Below are positions 34,456 to 42,475 of a stretch of DNA of 64,000 bases, piece by piece. Both the position numbers and the translations under genes were made by a program. The DNA comes from Varibaculum cambriense DSM 15806 (lineage in GTDB: Bacteria > Actinomycetota > Actinomycetes > Actinomycetales > Actinomycetaceae), in contig NZ_ATUF01000002.1 of assembly GCF_000420065.1 (NCBI RefSeq), positions 682,001 through 746,000 on the forward strand. The letters run 5' to 3'. The notes under the pieces are model-generated. The model saw nothing but the letters and a program-made list of their open reading frames with translations. It searched no databases and had not been told where the DNA came from. Every line of letters starts with the position of its first letter. Position 1 is the stretch's first letter.

Positions 34456-36657
34456 ATGCAAAAAGGCAACGCTCGTTATATGCCACGTCGCCAGCTTCGC
34501 CGCACCCTCGCAGCACTGGCGGCTTTAATCGCACTGGCGGCAGTGCTCCTCGCTGGCCTATCCCTGCCGGTCGTGGGAGCCACAGGGCTAGCTGCTCGCG
34601 CCGGAATGAGCGCCATGACCGAAATCCCTAGCGAATTCAAGCCCACGCAGCCTTCTCAGCAATCGGTGATTTACTCGCGTGACGGTAAAGAAATCGCCCG
34701 TTTTTATGCGGAGAACCGCATCGTGGTCAAGCTCAAAGACATGTCCCCCTGGGTACAAAAAGGAACCATGGCTATTGAGGATCACCGTTTTTACCAGCAC
34801 CGCGGGGTTGATCTCGAGGGAATCGCCCGCGCTATCGCAAATAACCTAGCCGGTAGAGACACCCAGGGCGCTTCCACCCTTACTCAGCAATTGGTAAAAA
34901 ACACTCTGATTGACAAGGGTCTGCGCGCCGGCGATATGAACCAGGTTCGCAAGGCTCGCGAGCAGAGCATTACCCGTAAACTGCGCGAAGCCAAAGACGC
35001 CCTCGCTATCGAAAAGCAACTTTCTAAAGACCAAATCTTAGAGGGGTACTTGAATATTGCCCCCTATGGAACTTCGGTTTACGGGGTGGAATCCGCCAGT
35101 CGGTTCTATTTTTCAAAGAGCGCGAAAGACCTGACCCTCAGTGAAGGTGCCCTGCTGTCTGGCATTACCCAATCCCCCGCGAAATTTGACCCCACTCTCC
35201 ACCCCGAAAATAGCCAAAATCGTCGTGACCAGGTATTAAAGGCGATGCTGCGCGAACAAATGATCACTTACGATCAATATAAGGAAGCTAAAGCCATCCC
35301 GGTTCCCGATTTATTGAAGGTTTCTCCTGGTCAACAAGGATGTGCTGCTGCCGGAAAGGCCTCCTACTTTTGCGCCTATGCAGTCAATGAAATTTACAAT
35401 AATCCAGTATTCGGCAAGTCCCTCAACGACCGGCGTCGCCTGTTGCTGCGGGGAGGTCTGAAGATCTACACCACCATGGATTCCAATTTGCAAAACTTGG
35501 CTACCGACACCGCGTTTAATCGGATTCCAGAAGGGGATAGTTCCGGACTCTCGATCGCTATTAGTTCCATCGAACCCGGCACTGGAAAGATCCGAGCGCT
35601 GGCGCAAAATACTCCTTACGGTAATCCCGATAAAGAGCACCCCCGTGCCACCCAGAACTCATTCGGAGTAGATAAGGCTCATGGCGGCGGCGCGGGCTTC
35701 CAGCCCGGATCTTCCTATAAACCGGTAACCTTGGCTACCTGGTTTGATAATGGTTACTCAGCCTATTCGGTAGTGGGCGGACGCAACCACTATTCCGCGC
35801 GAGATTGGAAAGTCTCTGGTAACTGCCCGGTACATGCCGGTTCTTGGGATTTAAAGAACGCCACCGGCGGTAATAACTATGCCACCTCGGTTTTAGAAGG
35901 TACTCAAAAATCTTTAAATACCACCTACGCCGGAATGGCTTCTAACCTTGACCTTTGCGATATCTACAAAATGAGCGAAAGGCTGGGCGCGGTTAGTGGA
36001 GATCCCAGTCAAAAGGAATCTTTAGGGCCCTCCTTCATTATCGGTGCAGCTTCAGTACCCCCCCTAAATATGGCGAACGCCTTTGGCACTATTGCTTCGG
36101 GAGGCATGCGTTGCTCTCCAGTTGCCCTGGAAAAAGTGGTGGATGCCGACGGAAAGACTTTTAAGGTTGCTTCTGGTAACTGTAAACGCACCGTGGAAGC
36201 CAGCGTGGCTAACAAAACTGCGCAAGTATTAGTCTCTACCGCGAATAGCTATGGGGGCCGGGTTAATATCGGCCGGCAAGTAATGGCGAAAACCGGTACT
36301 ACTAACGGCCCGAACGCCGCCTGGACCTTGGGGGCAACCCCGAATCTGGCAACTGCGGTTTGGGTTGGCTACTCCCAGGGAAGTCAACGTGACCTGGTGA
36401 GAATGAGAATTAACGGTGCTTACTATGGAATTGTTTGGGGTAATACCGTTCCCGCCATGGCGTTTAGGGAATATATGTCCGCCGCGGTACAGTACCTGCC
36501 CGCAGCAAGTTTCCCTGACGCCAATATTGGAGAGGGTAAAACTATTTCCCAAGGCAGGGCGCGACCTACGCCCACACAGCAACCTAGCGAAGGACCCGCC
36601 GCCCCCAGCCCGGAAACTACCCAGATTACTCAAACTTTTTATTACCAGGAAGATTAG
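34456..36657 (+). CDS. ponA2: Class A penicillin-binding protein (bifunctional transglycosylase/transpeptidase), PonA2-like
   Basis: A 733-residue peptidoglycan synthase. One N-terminal transmembrane helix (about 17-42) precedes the GT51 domain with catalytic Glu108 in IEDHRFYQHRG and QGASTLTQQLVKN. The transpeptidase has S419-S-Y-K422, S486-L-N488 and K612-T-G-T-T. The C-terminal 60 residues are Pro/Thr/Gln-rich. Mycobacterial PonA2 ends in a PASTA domain, which is missing here. The divergent WhiB gene and the downstream phosphoesterase reproduce the mycobacterial whiB4-ponA2-Rv3683 order, which is the basis of the symbol. Confidence 0.9.
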   Translation: MQKGNARYMPRRQLRRTLAALAALIALAAVLLAGLSLPVVGATGLAARAGMSAMTEIPSEFKPTQPSQQSVIYSRDGKEIARFYAENRIVVKLKDMSPWVQKGTMAIEDHRFYQHRGVDLEGIARAIANNLAGRDTQGASTLTQQLVKNTLIDKGLRAGDMNQVRKAREQSITRKLREAKDALAIEKQLSKDQILEGYLNIAPYGTSVYGVESASRFYFSKSAKDLTLSEGALLSGITQSPAKFDPTLHPENSQNRRDQVLKAMLREQMITYDQYKEAKAIPVPDLLKVSPGQQGCAAAGKASYFCAYAVNEIYNNPVFGKSLNDRRRLLLRGGLKIYTTMDSNLQNLATDTAFNRIPEGDSSGLSIAISSIEPGTGKIRALAQNTPYGNPDKEHPRATQNSFGVDKAHGGGAGFQPGSSYKPVTLATWFDNGYSAYSVVGGRNHYSARDWKVSGNCPVHAGSWDLKNATGGNNYATSVLEGTQKSLNTTYAGMASNLDLCDIYKMSERLGAVSGDPSQKESLGPSFIIGAASVPPLNMANAFGTIASGGMRCSPVALEKVVDADGKTFKVASGNCKRTVEASVANKTAQVLVSTANSYGGRVNIGRQVMAKTGTTNGPNAAWTLGATPNLATAVWVGYSQGSQRDLVRMRINGAYYGIVWGNTVPAMAFREYMSAAVQYLPAASFPDANIGEGKTISQGRARPTPTQQPSEGPAAPSPETTQITQTFYYQED

Positions 36658-36660
36658 CTA

Positions 36661-37794
36661 TTGCGGCGAAATCGCACCCTTTTAACTTTGGCGGCAGGGG
36701 CAGTAGCTTACCCTTTTTTAGAGGCTCGGCTACCACGCCTGCGCCGCTATCAACTGGGGAAGAATCCGGGGCAAGTACCGGCAGCCACCTGCGAGGATTA
36801 TCTCCCTAGCAGGGTTATAAACGTAGAGAGCACCGGAAAAAACCGCAGAGCAGACAGCAGTTCTCCTAGTATTTCCGCCGATAATTCTGCCTGGCAGCTG
36901 CGAATACTACACCTGTCTGACCTGCATCTATGGTCAGGAAGCAGCTGGCTTGCCCACTGGGTAGCTTCGCTTGCCGAATTCCCGGACATAGATTTGGTGG
37001 TACTAACCGGGGATAATTTTGCGGATGCTTCCGGCTTAGAGATGCTCTATCGCGCCCTCAACCCTTTGCTTAAGCTTCCGGGGGCTTTTGTGTTCGGTTC
37101 CAACGATTATTATTCGGGCATCCCCAAGCTGCCGTTGCACTATTTTTTCCCTAATAAGAAACCTAAACTACGAAACGTTCCCGACCTGCCAACTGAGGAG
37201 TTCCGGGACTTTTTAACTACGGGAGGCTGGAGAGACCTTAATAATCAGGTGGCAACCTGTACTCTTACTTCTCCGGCGCGGCAAGGACGCAGCACCGAAA
37301 AGTTAACGGTAGCGTTTTCGGGAACCGACGACCCCCATATCGGGCGCGATGAGCCGGTACAGGTACCGGATACCTGGGGGAAAGCTGATTTGCGCCTCGC
37401 CCTCACCCATGCCCCCTATGCGCGCGTCCTCGACCAATATGCCGCTTGCCGAGCCGACCTGGTACTGGCGGGACATACCCACGGAGGTCAGGTGTGTCTG
37501 CCGAAATTTGGTGCCCTGGTAAACAACACGGACTTGCCACTGTCCTACTCAGGGGGCATGCACTGGTGGCAGGTAGGCACCGTAGCTAATCCAGCTCCTC
37601 GGGTGCACAAAGGGAAAACCTACCCCCTGCCAAACCTTAAGGCACTAGCTAGCGAAGCAGAAATCTCCGATGGGACGCCGGGCGGGAAAACCCGGGTACA
37701 TATTTCGCGAGGACTGGGCACGTCCAAGTTCACCCCGGTGCGTCTGGCTTGCCCACCCGAGGCAGCAATCATCACCATCACTGGCCGCAGCTAA
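36661..37794 (+). CDS. Membrane-anchored calcineurin-like metallophosphoesterase
   Basis: A 377-residue protein with metal-binding motifs of the calcineurin-like superfamily: LSDLHLW (Asp87, His89), LTGDNF, GSNDYYSG in place of the usual GNHD, LTHAPY and AGHTHGGQ. An N-terminal hydrophobic stretch (7-20) suggests membrane attachment. The start is TTG at 36661, three bases after the PBP stop; AGGAAG lies upstream. The GN-to-GS change keeps the metal-binding Asp. The pairing with ponA2 is conserved in actinobacteria, so a role in envelope biology (for example undecaprenyl or lipid phosphate hydrolysis) is plausible but unproven. Confidence 0.85.
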   Translation: MRRNRTLLTLAAGAVAYPFLEARLPRLRRYQLGKNPGQVPAATCEDYLPSRVINVESTGKNRRADSSSPSISADNSAWQLRILHLSDLHLWSGSSWLAHWVASLAEFPDIDLVVLTGDNFADASGLEMLYRALNPLLKLPGAFVFGSNDYYSGIPKLPLHYFFPNKKPKLRNVPDLPTEEFRDFLTTGGWRDLNNQVATCTLTSPARQGRSTEKLTVAFSGTDDPHIGRDEPVQVPDTWGKADLRLALTHAPYARVLDQYAACRADLVLAGHTHGGQVCLPKFGALVNNTDLPLSYSGGMHWWQVGTVANPAPRVHKGKTYPLPNLKALASEAEISDGTPGGKTRVHISRGLGTSKFTPVRLACPPEAAIITITGRS

Positions 37795-37983
37795 AGAAAA
37801 AGCCAGATCACGGCAGAATATGCCAAAATCGATCCGGGTTTCGGCTTTATCTTCTAGTACCTGACCAAACCCTGAAGAAACGGTTTCTTCCCTAAAATGT
37901 GACCTGCAAGCCCTCTTTAGCAGGTAAAGCCGATTTACGGTAGAATAGTGTCCGGAAAATTTGTATTTGGGAGCCTGTAAGTT

Positions 37984-38499
37984 ATGACATTTGAAATCGG
38001 CCAGACCGTTGTTTATCCCCATCATGGCGCCGCGGTGATCGAGAATATTACTACTCGTAAACTCAAGGGAGAAGACACCACCTACTTGATGTTGCGGGTT
38101 ACCAATGGCGATATGACTATCCAGGTGCCGGCAGCAAATGTGGATATGGTGGGAGTTCGCGACGTGGTCGACGAAGAGGGCCTCAAAGAGGTACTCGCGG
38201 TGCTGCAAGAACCCCATATCGAGGAACCCACCAACTGGTCTCGTCGCTATAAGGCCAATGGCGAAAAAATCGCCACCGGAGACATTTTAAAAGTTTCCGA
38301 AGTGGTGCGGGATCTAACTTTCCGCGACAACGAACGGGGACTGTCTGCAGGGGAAAAACGGATGCTCGCCAAAGCGAGAGCCATCCTGGTTTCTGAACTT
38401 GCCCTAGCTAAGGACGAGGACGAGGAGGCGGCTTCGGATCGTCTCGATAAAATCATGGAAGAAGCCCAGGTAGAATACAACCGGGTTAACAATAAATAA
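37984..38499 (+). CDS. carD: CarD family RNA polymerase-binding transcription regulator
   Basis: A 171-residue CarD/CdnL-type factor that binds the RNA polymerase beta subunit and stabilises open promoter complexes. The N-terminal Tudor-like domain is evident ([20 protein letters not shown]), and the C-terminal helical DNA-binding part contains the [12 protein letters not shown] stretch with the conserved Trp. GGGAG lies 11 bases before the ATG, and a TAGAAT box at 37941 is a fair -10 candidate. ispD follows 17 bases downstream, the usual carD-ispD arrangement. It is probably essential, as in mycobacteria. Confidence 0.95.
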   Translation: MTFEIGQTVVYPHHGAAVIENITTRKLKGEDTTYLMLRVTNGDMTIQVPAANVDMVGVRDVVDEEGLKEVLAVLQEPHIEEPTNWSRRYKANGEKIATGDILKVSEVVRDLTFRDNERGLSAGEKRMLAKARAILVSELALAKDEDEEAASDRLDKIMEEAQVEYNRVNNK

Positions 38500-38516
38500 G
38501 GATTAAAGGACGGGTT

Positions 38517-39290
38517 ATGGGGCGCAGCGTTTACTGCGTCGTGACCGCCGCTGGTTCCGGATCACGCCTCGGCAATCCCGGACCCAAAGCGCTGGTAAAG
38601 TTAGCTGGTCACACTTTATTACACCACGCCCTGCGCTCCCTGGCGCCGCTGGATGACTTGGTCGGGGTAGTGATCACTGCGCCTAGCGATTACCTAGATG
38701 TTTTCACCGAGATTGCTCACGCTGCGGCTCTGTCCTATCCCTGGAAAGTTGTCGCCGGGGGGGCAAACCGGCAAATTTCCGTCTACCAGGGCCTGCAGGG
38801 GCTATTAACTCTCGATACTGCCGAGGGAGTACTGCCGGCCAATGACCCGGAAGCAATCGTCTTAATTCATGATGCGGCTCGGGCTCTAACTCCTCTCGAT
38901 CAGTTTCAACGCGTTTGCAGTGCAGTCTCTTCTGGTTGCCCGGCGGTAGTACCCGCTACCGCTTTGGTTGACACCGTACGAGAAATCGCCGGTGAATCTT
39001 TTTGCCGAGAAGGGGTGGAGATTACTCCCTCGGGCGCTACCCCTGACCGTTCGCGACTGCGCTGCGTACAAACCCCGCAAGGGTTTGCCGGGGATGTTAT
39101 TTTTGCGGCTCACGAGCAGGCACGGGCGGAAAATATTTCCGAGGGCGGAGCCCTAGACGATGCGCTACTTGCAGCTAGGCTCGGATACCAACAATACTTT
39201 GTGGCAGGATCAATGCGAGCCTTGAAAATTACGTACCCCTTGGATCTGAAACTAGCTACCTGGCTGGCGGAAAATCCCGAGCAAGCATAA
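38517..39290 (+). CDS. ispD: 2-C-methyl-D-erythritol 4-phosphate cytidylyltransferase
   Basis: A 257-residue enzyme of the non-mevalonate isoprenoid pathway; it joins CTP and MEP to give CDP-ME. The nucleotide-binding start VVTAAGSGSRLGNPGPKALVKL holds the G-x-G-x-R-x-G and Lys motif. LIHDAARALTP and CVQTPQGFAGDVI are further family blocks. AAAGGA precedes the ATG. ispF, which often follows or is fused, is absent; an MFS gene follows instead. About 20 residues around 160-175 (AGESFCREGVEITPSGATPD) form an insertion relative to typical IspD. Confidence 0.92.
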   Translation: MGRSVYCVVTAAGSGSRLGNPGPKALVKLAGHTLLHHALRSLAPLDDLVGVVITAPSDYLDVFTEIAHAAALSYPWKVVAGGANRQISVYQGLQGLLTLDTAEGVLPANDPEAIVLIHDAARALTPLDQFQRVCSAVSSGCPAVVPATALVDTVREIAGESFCREGVEITPSGATPDRSRLRCVQTPQGFAGDVIFAAHEQARAENISEGGALDDALLAARLGYQQYFVAGSMRALKITYPLDLKLATWLAENPEQA

Positions 39291-39303
39291 GGGCAGGAAA
39301 AAC

Positions 39304-40716
39304 ATGGCTAACACCGGTGACCATCAGAAACATTTACCAGCAGAAAACCATGACCGCACCAAAGGCAAAATTTTAGCCTGGTCGCTGTGGGATTGGGGTT
39401 CCGCTGCCTTCAATGCGGTGGCCACCACCTTTGTTTTTACCGTCTACCTGACTACCAAAGATTTATTTGCCCCCGGAAACCAAGCCACTACTGATTTATC
39501 AATTGGTCTAGCTTTCGCGGGACTGGTGATTGCCCTGGTAGCGCCAGTTTCCGGGCAGCGCGCTGACCATAAGGGACGCGGCACCCGGATGTTGGCACTA
39601 TTTTCTGCCCTAGTCACCGTCTGTATGGCGCTAATGTTCGCGGTCTACCCCACCTCTCCCCTCGGAAAAACCGGGGCACTGTGGCTAGGGGTAGCGCTGC
39701 TATCGTTTGGAAATATTTTCTTTGAATTTGCCTCCGTGAACTATAACGCCATGTTGGCGCGGGTTTCCACTAAAGAGAACATGGGTAAAGTCTCCGGTAT
39801 CGGCTGGGGTATGGGGTATTTGGGCGGCATTATTTTGCTGGGAGTACTCTATGTTGGTTTCATCTCCCCCGAAGTAGGCTGGTTCGGGGTAACCGGTGAA
39901 AACTTCCTAAATATCCGGATCGCCATGGTATTTGCCACCATCTGGTTCGCGGTGTTTTCAATTCCGGTAATTGTGGCGCTGCCAGGGCGCCGCCGCGGTG
40001 CGGATGGGAAACTCCATCCCGTGACCATGGCAGGGGTTGATTCCCAAGACCAAGAACTGGTCGGGGGGCTAGCGGGGGTTAAAGCTGCCTATAAAGAGCT
40101 ATGGGAAACCATTAAACGTCTAGCGAAAACCGCCCCCGAAATTCTGCGTTTCCTAATTGCTTCTGCGATTTTCCGAGACGGCCTCGCCGGAGTATTTACC
40201 TATGGCGCCATCTTGGCCTCTACCGTGTTCGGTCTCAGCGGCGGGCAAGTCATGATTTTCGCCATCGTCGCTAACGTAGTGGCAGGAATCGCTACCATCG
40301 CCTGCGGGGTGGCTGATGATTTCTTCGGCCCCAAAAAAGTCATGATTTTTTCCCTCGGGTGTATGACCACCCTGGGGCTAATCCTCTTTTTTGCCCACAA
40401 TGGCGGGGCCAAGATCTTCTGGTCCTTCGGGTTATTGCTGTGCATCTTCGTCGGTCCCGTCCAGTCGGCCTCCCGTTCCTTTCTGGCTCGGATTATTCCC
40501 AAAGGGCGCGAGGGCGAACTCTTCGGTCTTTACGCTACTACCGGGCGCGCGGTTTCCTTTATGTCCCCCACCTTATTTGCCCTATTCGTGTGGATTGGGA
40601 AACTTTTTGTGCCAACCGGCGCTAGCTCCCAGCATTTCGGAGTCTTAGGGATCACCCTGCTTCTGGGGGTAGGGTTCGCGCTGCTGATACCCCTTAAAGC
40701 TCCGGAGCATCGTTAA
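39304..40716 (+). CDS. UMF1/Atg22-like MFS transporter
   Basis: A 470-residue transporter with about 12 helices. The opening SLWDWGSAAFNAVATTFVF is the D-W-x-x-S/A-F/Y-x-x-V pattern of the UMF1 (Atg22-like) family, and APVSGQRADHKGRG is the loop 2-3 MFS motif. FEFASVNYNAMLARVSTKENMGKVSGIGWGMGY is a second conserved block. Eukaryotic Atg22 exports vacuolar amino acids; bacterial substrates are unknown. It follows ispD by 13 bases, so it may be co-transcribed with carD-ispD, and precedes the dha genes by 120 bp. Confidence 0.85.
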   Translation: MANTGDHQKHLPAENHDRTKGKILAWSLWDWGSAAFNAVATTFVFTVYLTTKDLFAPGNQATTDLSIGLAFAGLVIALVAPVSGQRADHKGRGTRMLALFSALVTVCMALMFAVYPTSPLGKTGALWLGVALLSFGNIFFEFASVNYNAMLARVSTKENMGKVSGIGWGMGYLGGIILLGVLYVGFISPEVGWFGVTGENFLNIRIAMVFATIWFAVFSIPVIVALPGRRRGADGKLHPVTMAGVDSQDQELVGGLAGVKAAYKELWETIKRLAKTAPEILRFLIASAIFRDGLAGVFTYGAILASTVFGLSGGQVMIFAIVANVVAGIATIACGVADDFFGPKKVMIFSLGCMTTLGLILFFAHNGGAKIFWSFGLLLCIFVGPVQSASRSFLARIIPKGREGELFGLYATTGRAVSFMSPTLFALFVWIGKLFVPTGASSQHFGVLGITLLLGVGFALLIPLKAPEHR

Positions 40717-40838
40717 ATATTTTCCTCCTTTCATTTTTCTTATTCTCAAAGTTCGGTAACAGGCGTAAGTAGCTAGCGTCTAGCGTTGCTTTGCAAAAAA
40801 CGGTAGCGCCCCGAAGTGGTACGTGACACAATAAAGGC

Positions 40839-41840
40839 ATGAAAAAAATAATTAATTCCCCCGACAATGTAGTCGCGGATTCGTTAAAAGGTTTAGAACT
40901 AGCTCATTCAGATACCCTACGTATCGATCACGAAAACAAAGTAGTTTACGCTCGCCGTGGGGCTGTTAAAGGCAAAGTGGGCTTGGTTTCCGGAGGAGGC
41001 AGCGGGCATGAGCCGCTACATTCCGGTTTTGTAGGCCCCGGAATGCTGGATGCCGCCTGCTGCGGAGAGGTCTTCACTTCTCCGGTGCCCGACCAGATGA
41101 TGGCCGCCACCAGCGAAGTAGACGGGGGCGCCGGGGTGCTCCATATCGTCAAGAACTATACCGGCGATGTAATGAACTTCGAGATGGCCGCGGAAATGGC
41201 AAACGCTGAAACCGGGGTGGAAGTGCGTTCCGTGGTCGTAAACGATGATGTGGCGGTGCAAGACTCGCTCTACACTGCAGGGCGTCGCGGAGTAGGCGCC
41301 ACCGTATTTGTAGAAAAACTGGCAGGAGCCGCCGCCGAAGCCAAAGCTAGCTTGGACGAGGTAGAACGCATCGCCAAGGAAGTAAATGACCGTTCCCGCT
41401 CCTACGGGATTGCCCTGACTTCCTGCACGGTTCCCTCAGCCGGGAAACCCACTTTCGACCTCGGAGAGGACGAAATTGAGGTAGGTATCGGTATCCACGG
41501 GGAACCCGGACGCGAACGTCGCCCCTTAGTTACCGCCGATGAACTAGCTGCAGAACTGGTAGAACCAATCTTGGCAGACCTAGATTTTAGCGGGGAACCC
41601 GTATTTGCGATGCTCAACGGCATGGGTGCCACCCCGATGATTGAGCTCTACCTCGCGTACGGAGAGGTAGCTAAGATCCTAGAAGCTAAAGGGATTAAAG
41701 TAGCTCGGTGCCTGGTAGGTAACTACATTACCTCCCTAGATATGGCGGGCTGTTCCCTGACCCTAACCCAGGGCAGCGAAGAACTTCTCAAACTCTGGGA
41801 TGCTCCGGTGAACACTACCGGTTTGCGTTGGGGGTGTTAG
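40839..41840 (+). CDS. dhaK: Dihydroxyacetone kinase, substrate-binding subunit DhaK (PTS-dependent)
   Basis: A 333-residue subunit that binds dihydroxyacetone covalently through a His hemiaminal, seen here as His220 in GIHGEPG. GGGSGHEPLHSGFVG (52-66) is the substrate-pocket signature. It presents the substrate to DhaL-ADP. It is the first gene of dhaKLM. The only ribosome-site-like bases are AAAGG very near the ATG, and CACAAT lies about ten bases upstream, so the transcript may have a very short leader. The chain lacks the C-terminal ATP domain of single-chain kinases, consistent with separate DhaL. Confidence 0.93.
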   Translation: MKKIINSPDNVVADSLKGLELAHSDTLRIDHENKVVYARRGAVKGKVGLVSGGGSGHEPLHSGFVGPGMLDAACCGEVFTSPVPDQMMAATSEVDGGAGVLHIVKNYTGDVMNFEMAAEMANAETGVEVRSVVVNDDVAVQDSLYTAGRRGVGATVFVEKLAGAAAEAKASLDEVERIAKEVNDRSRSYGIALTSCTVPSAGKPTFDLGEDEIEVGIGIHGEPGRERRPLVTADELAAELVEPILADLDFSGEPVFAMLNGMGATPMIELYLAYGEVAKILEAKGIKVARCLVGNYITSLDMAGCSLTLTQGSEELLKLWDAPVNTTGLRWGC

Positions 41841-41842
41841 TA

Positions 41843-42454
41843 GTGGCGGAAACAAAAGATTTTTTCGCCTGGCTCACCGCCTACAAAGAGTTAATAGTCG
41901 AAAACGCCGACTACCTAACTGACCTTGACCGACGCATCGGGGACGCCGATCATGGCGCCAATATGGCTCGCGGCATGACCGCGGTGGCGCAGCTGGATCC
42001 CACCAGTTTCGCTGACGCCGGCGCCCTGCTAAAGAAAGCCGGTATGACCTTAGTTTCTAAGGTGGGGGGCGCTTCTGGCCCGCTGTACGGCACCTTCTTC
42101 ATGCGCATGGGAGCAGCGCTAGGCTCCGATGCGGATACTGCCGCTATTGGGAAAGCGCTGCGAGCCGGAGCCGATGGGGTAAAAGCACGGGGTAAAGCCA
42201 ACCTGGGTGATAAGACCATGCTTGACTGTCTCTATCCGGCTCTGGATGCTTTTGACGAGGCCGCCGCCGGAGGACTGCAGGCCGCACTGCAGGCCGCCAG
42301 CGAACGCGCTGATAAAGCTGCCAGCGATACCGAACCGATGATCGCGAAGAAAGGTCGCGCCTCCTATCTCGGGGAACGCTCTCAGGGCACCCCTGATCCC
42401 GGCGCAACTTCCTCTGCATTACTGTTCAAAGCTGCCGCCGCGGCTTTGGCATAA
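41843..42454 (+). CDS. dhaL: Dihydroxyacetone kinase, nucleotide-binding subunit DhaL
   Basis: A 203-residue all-helical ADP-binding subunit. The Mg-binding LDRRIGDADHGANMARG is the family signature, SGPLYGTFF lies in the nucleotide site, and RASYLGERSQGTPDPGATS is the C-terminal lid. In PTS-type kinases DhaL holds ADP permanently as a cofactor that is rephosphorylated by DhaM. A TTG at 41828 would give an overlap with dhaK; GTG at 41843 with GGGGGTG upstream is preferred. The gap to dhaM is 21 bp with AAGGAG. Confidence 0.92.
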   Translation: MAETKDFFAWLTAYKELIVENADYLTDLDRRIGDADHGANMARGMTAVAQLDPTSFADAGALLKKAGMTLVSKVGGASGPLYGTFFMRMGAALGSDADTAAIGKALRAGADGVKARGKANLGDKTMLDCLYPALDAFDEAAAGGLQAALQAASERADKAASDTEPMIAKKGRASYLGERSQGTPDPGATSSALLFKAAAAALA

Positions 42455-42475
42455 ACCCGGTCATAAGGAGTAGGC

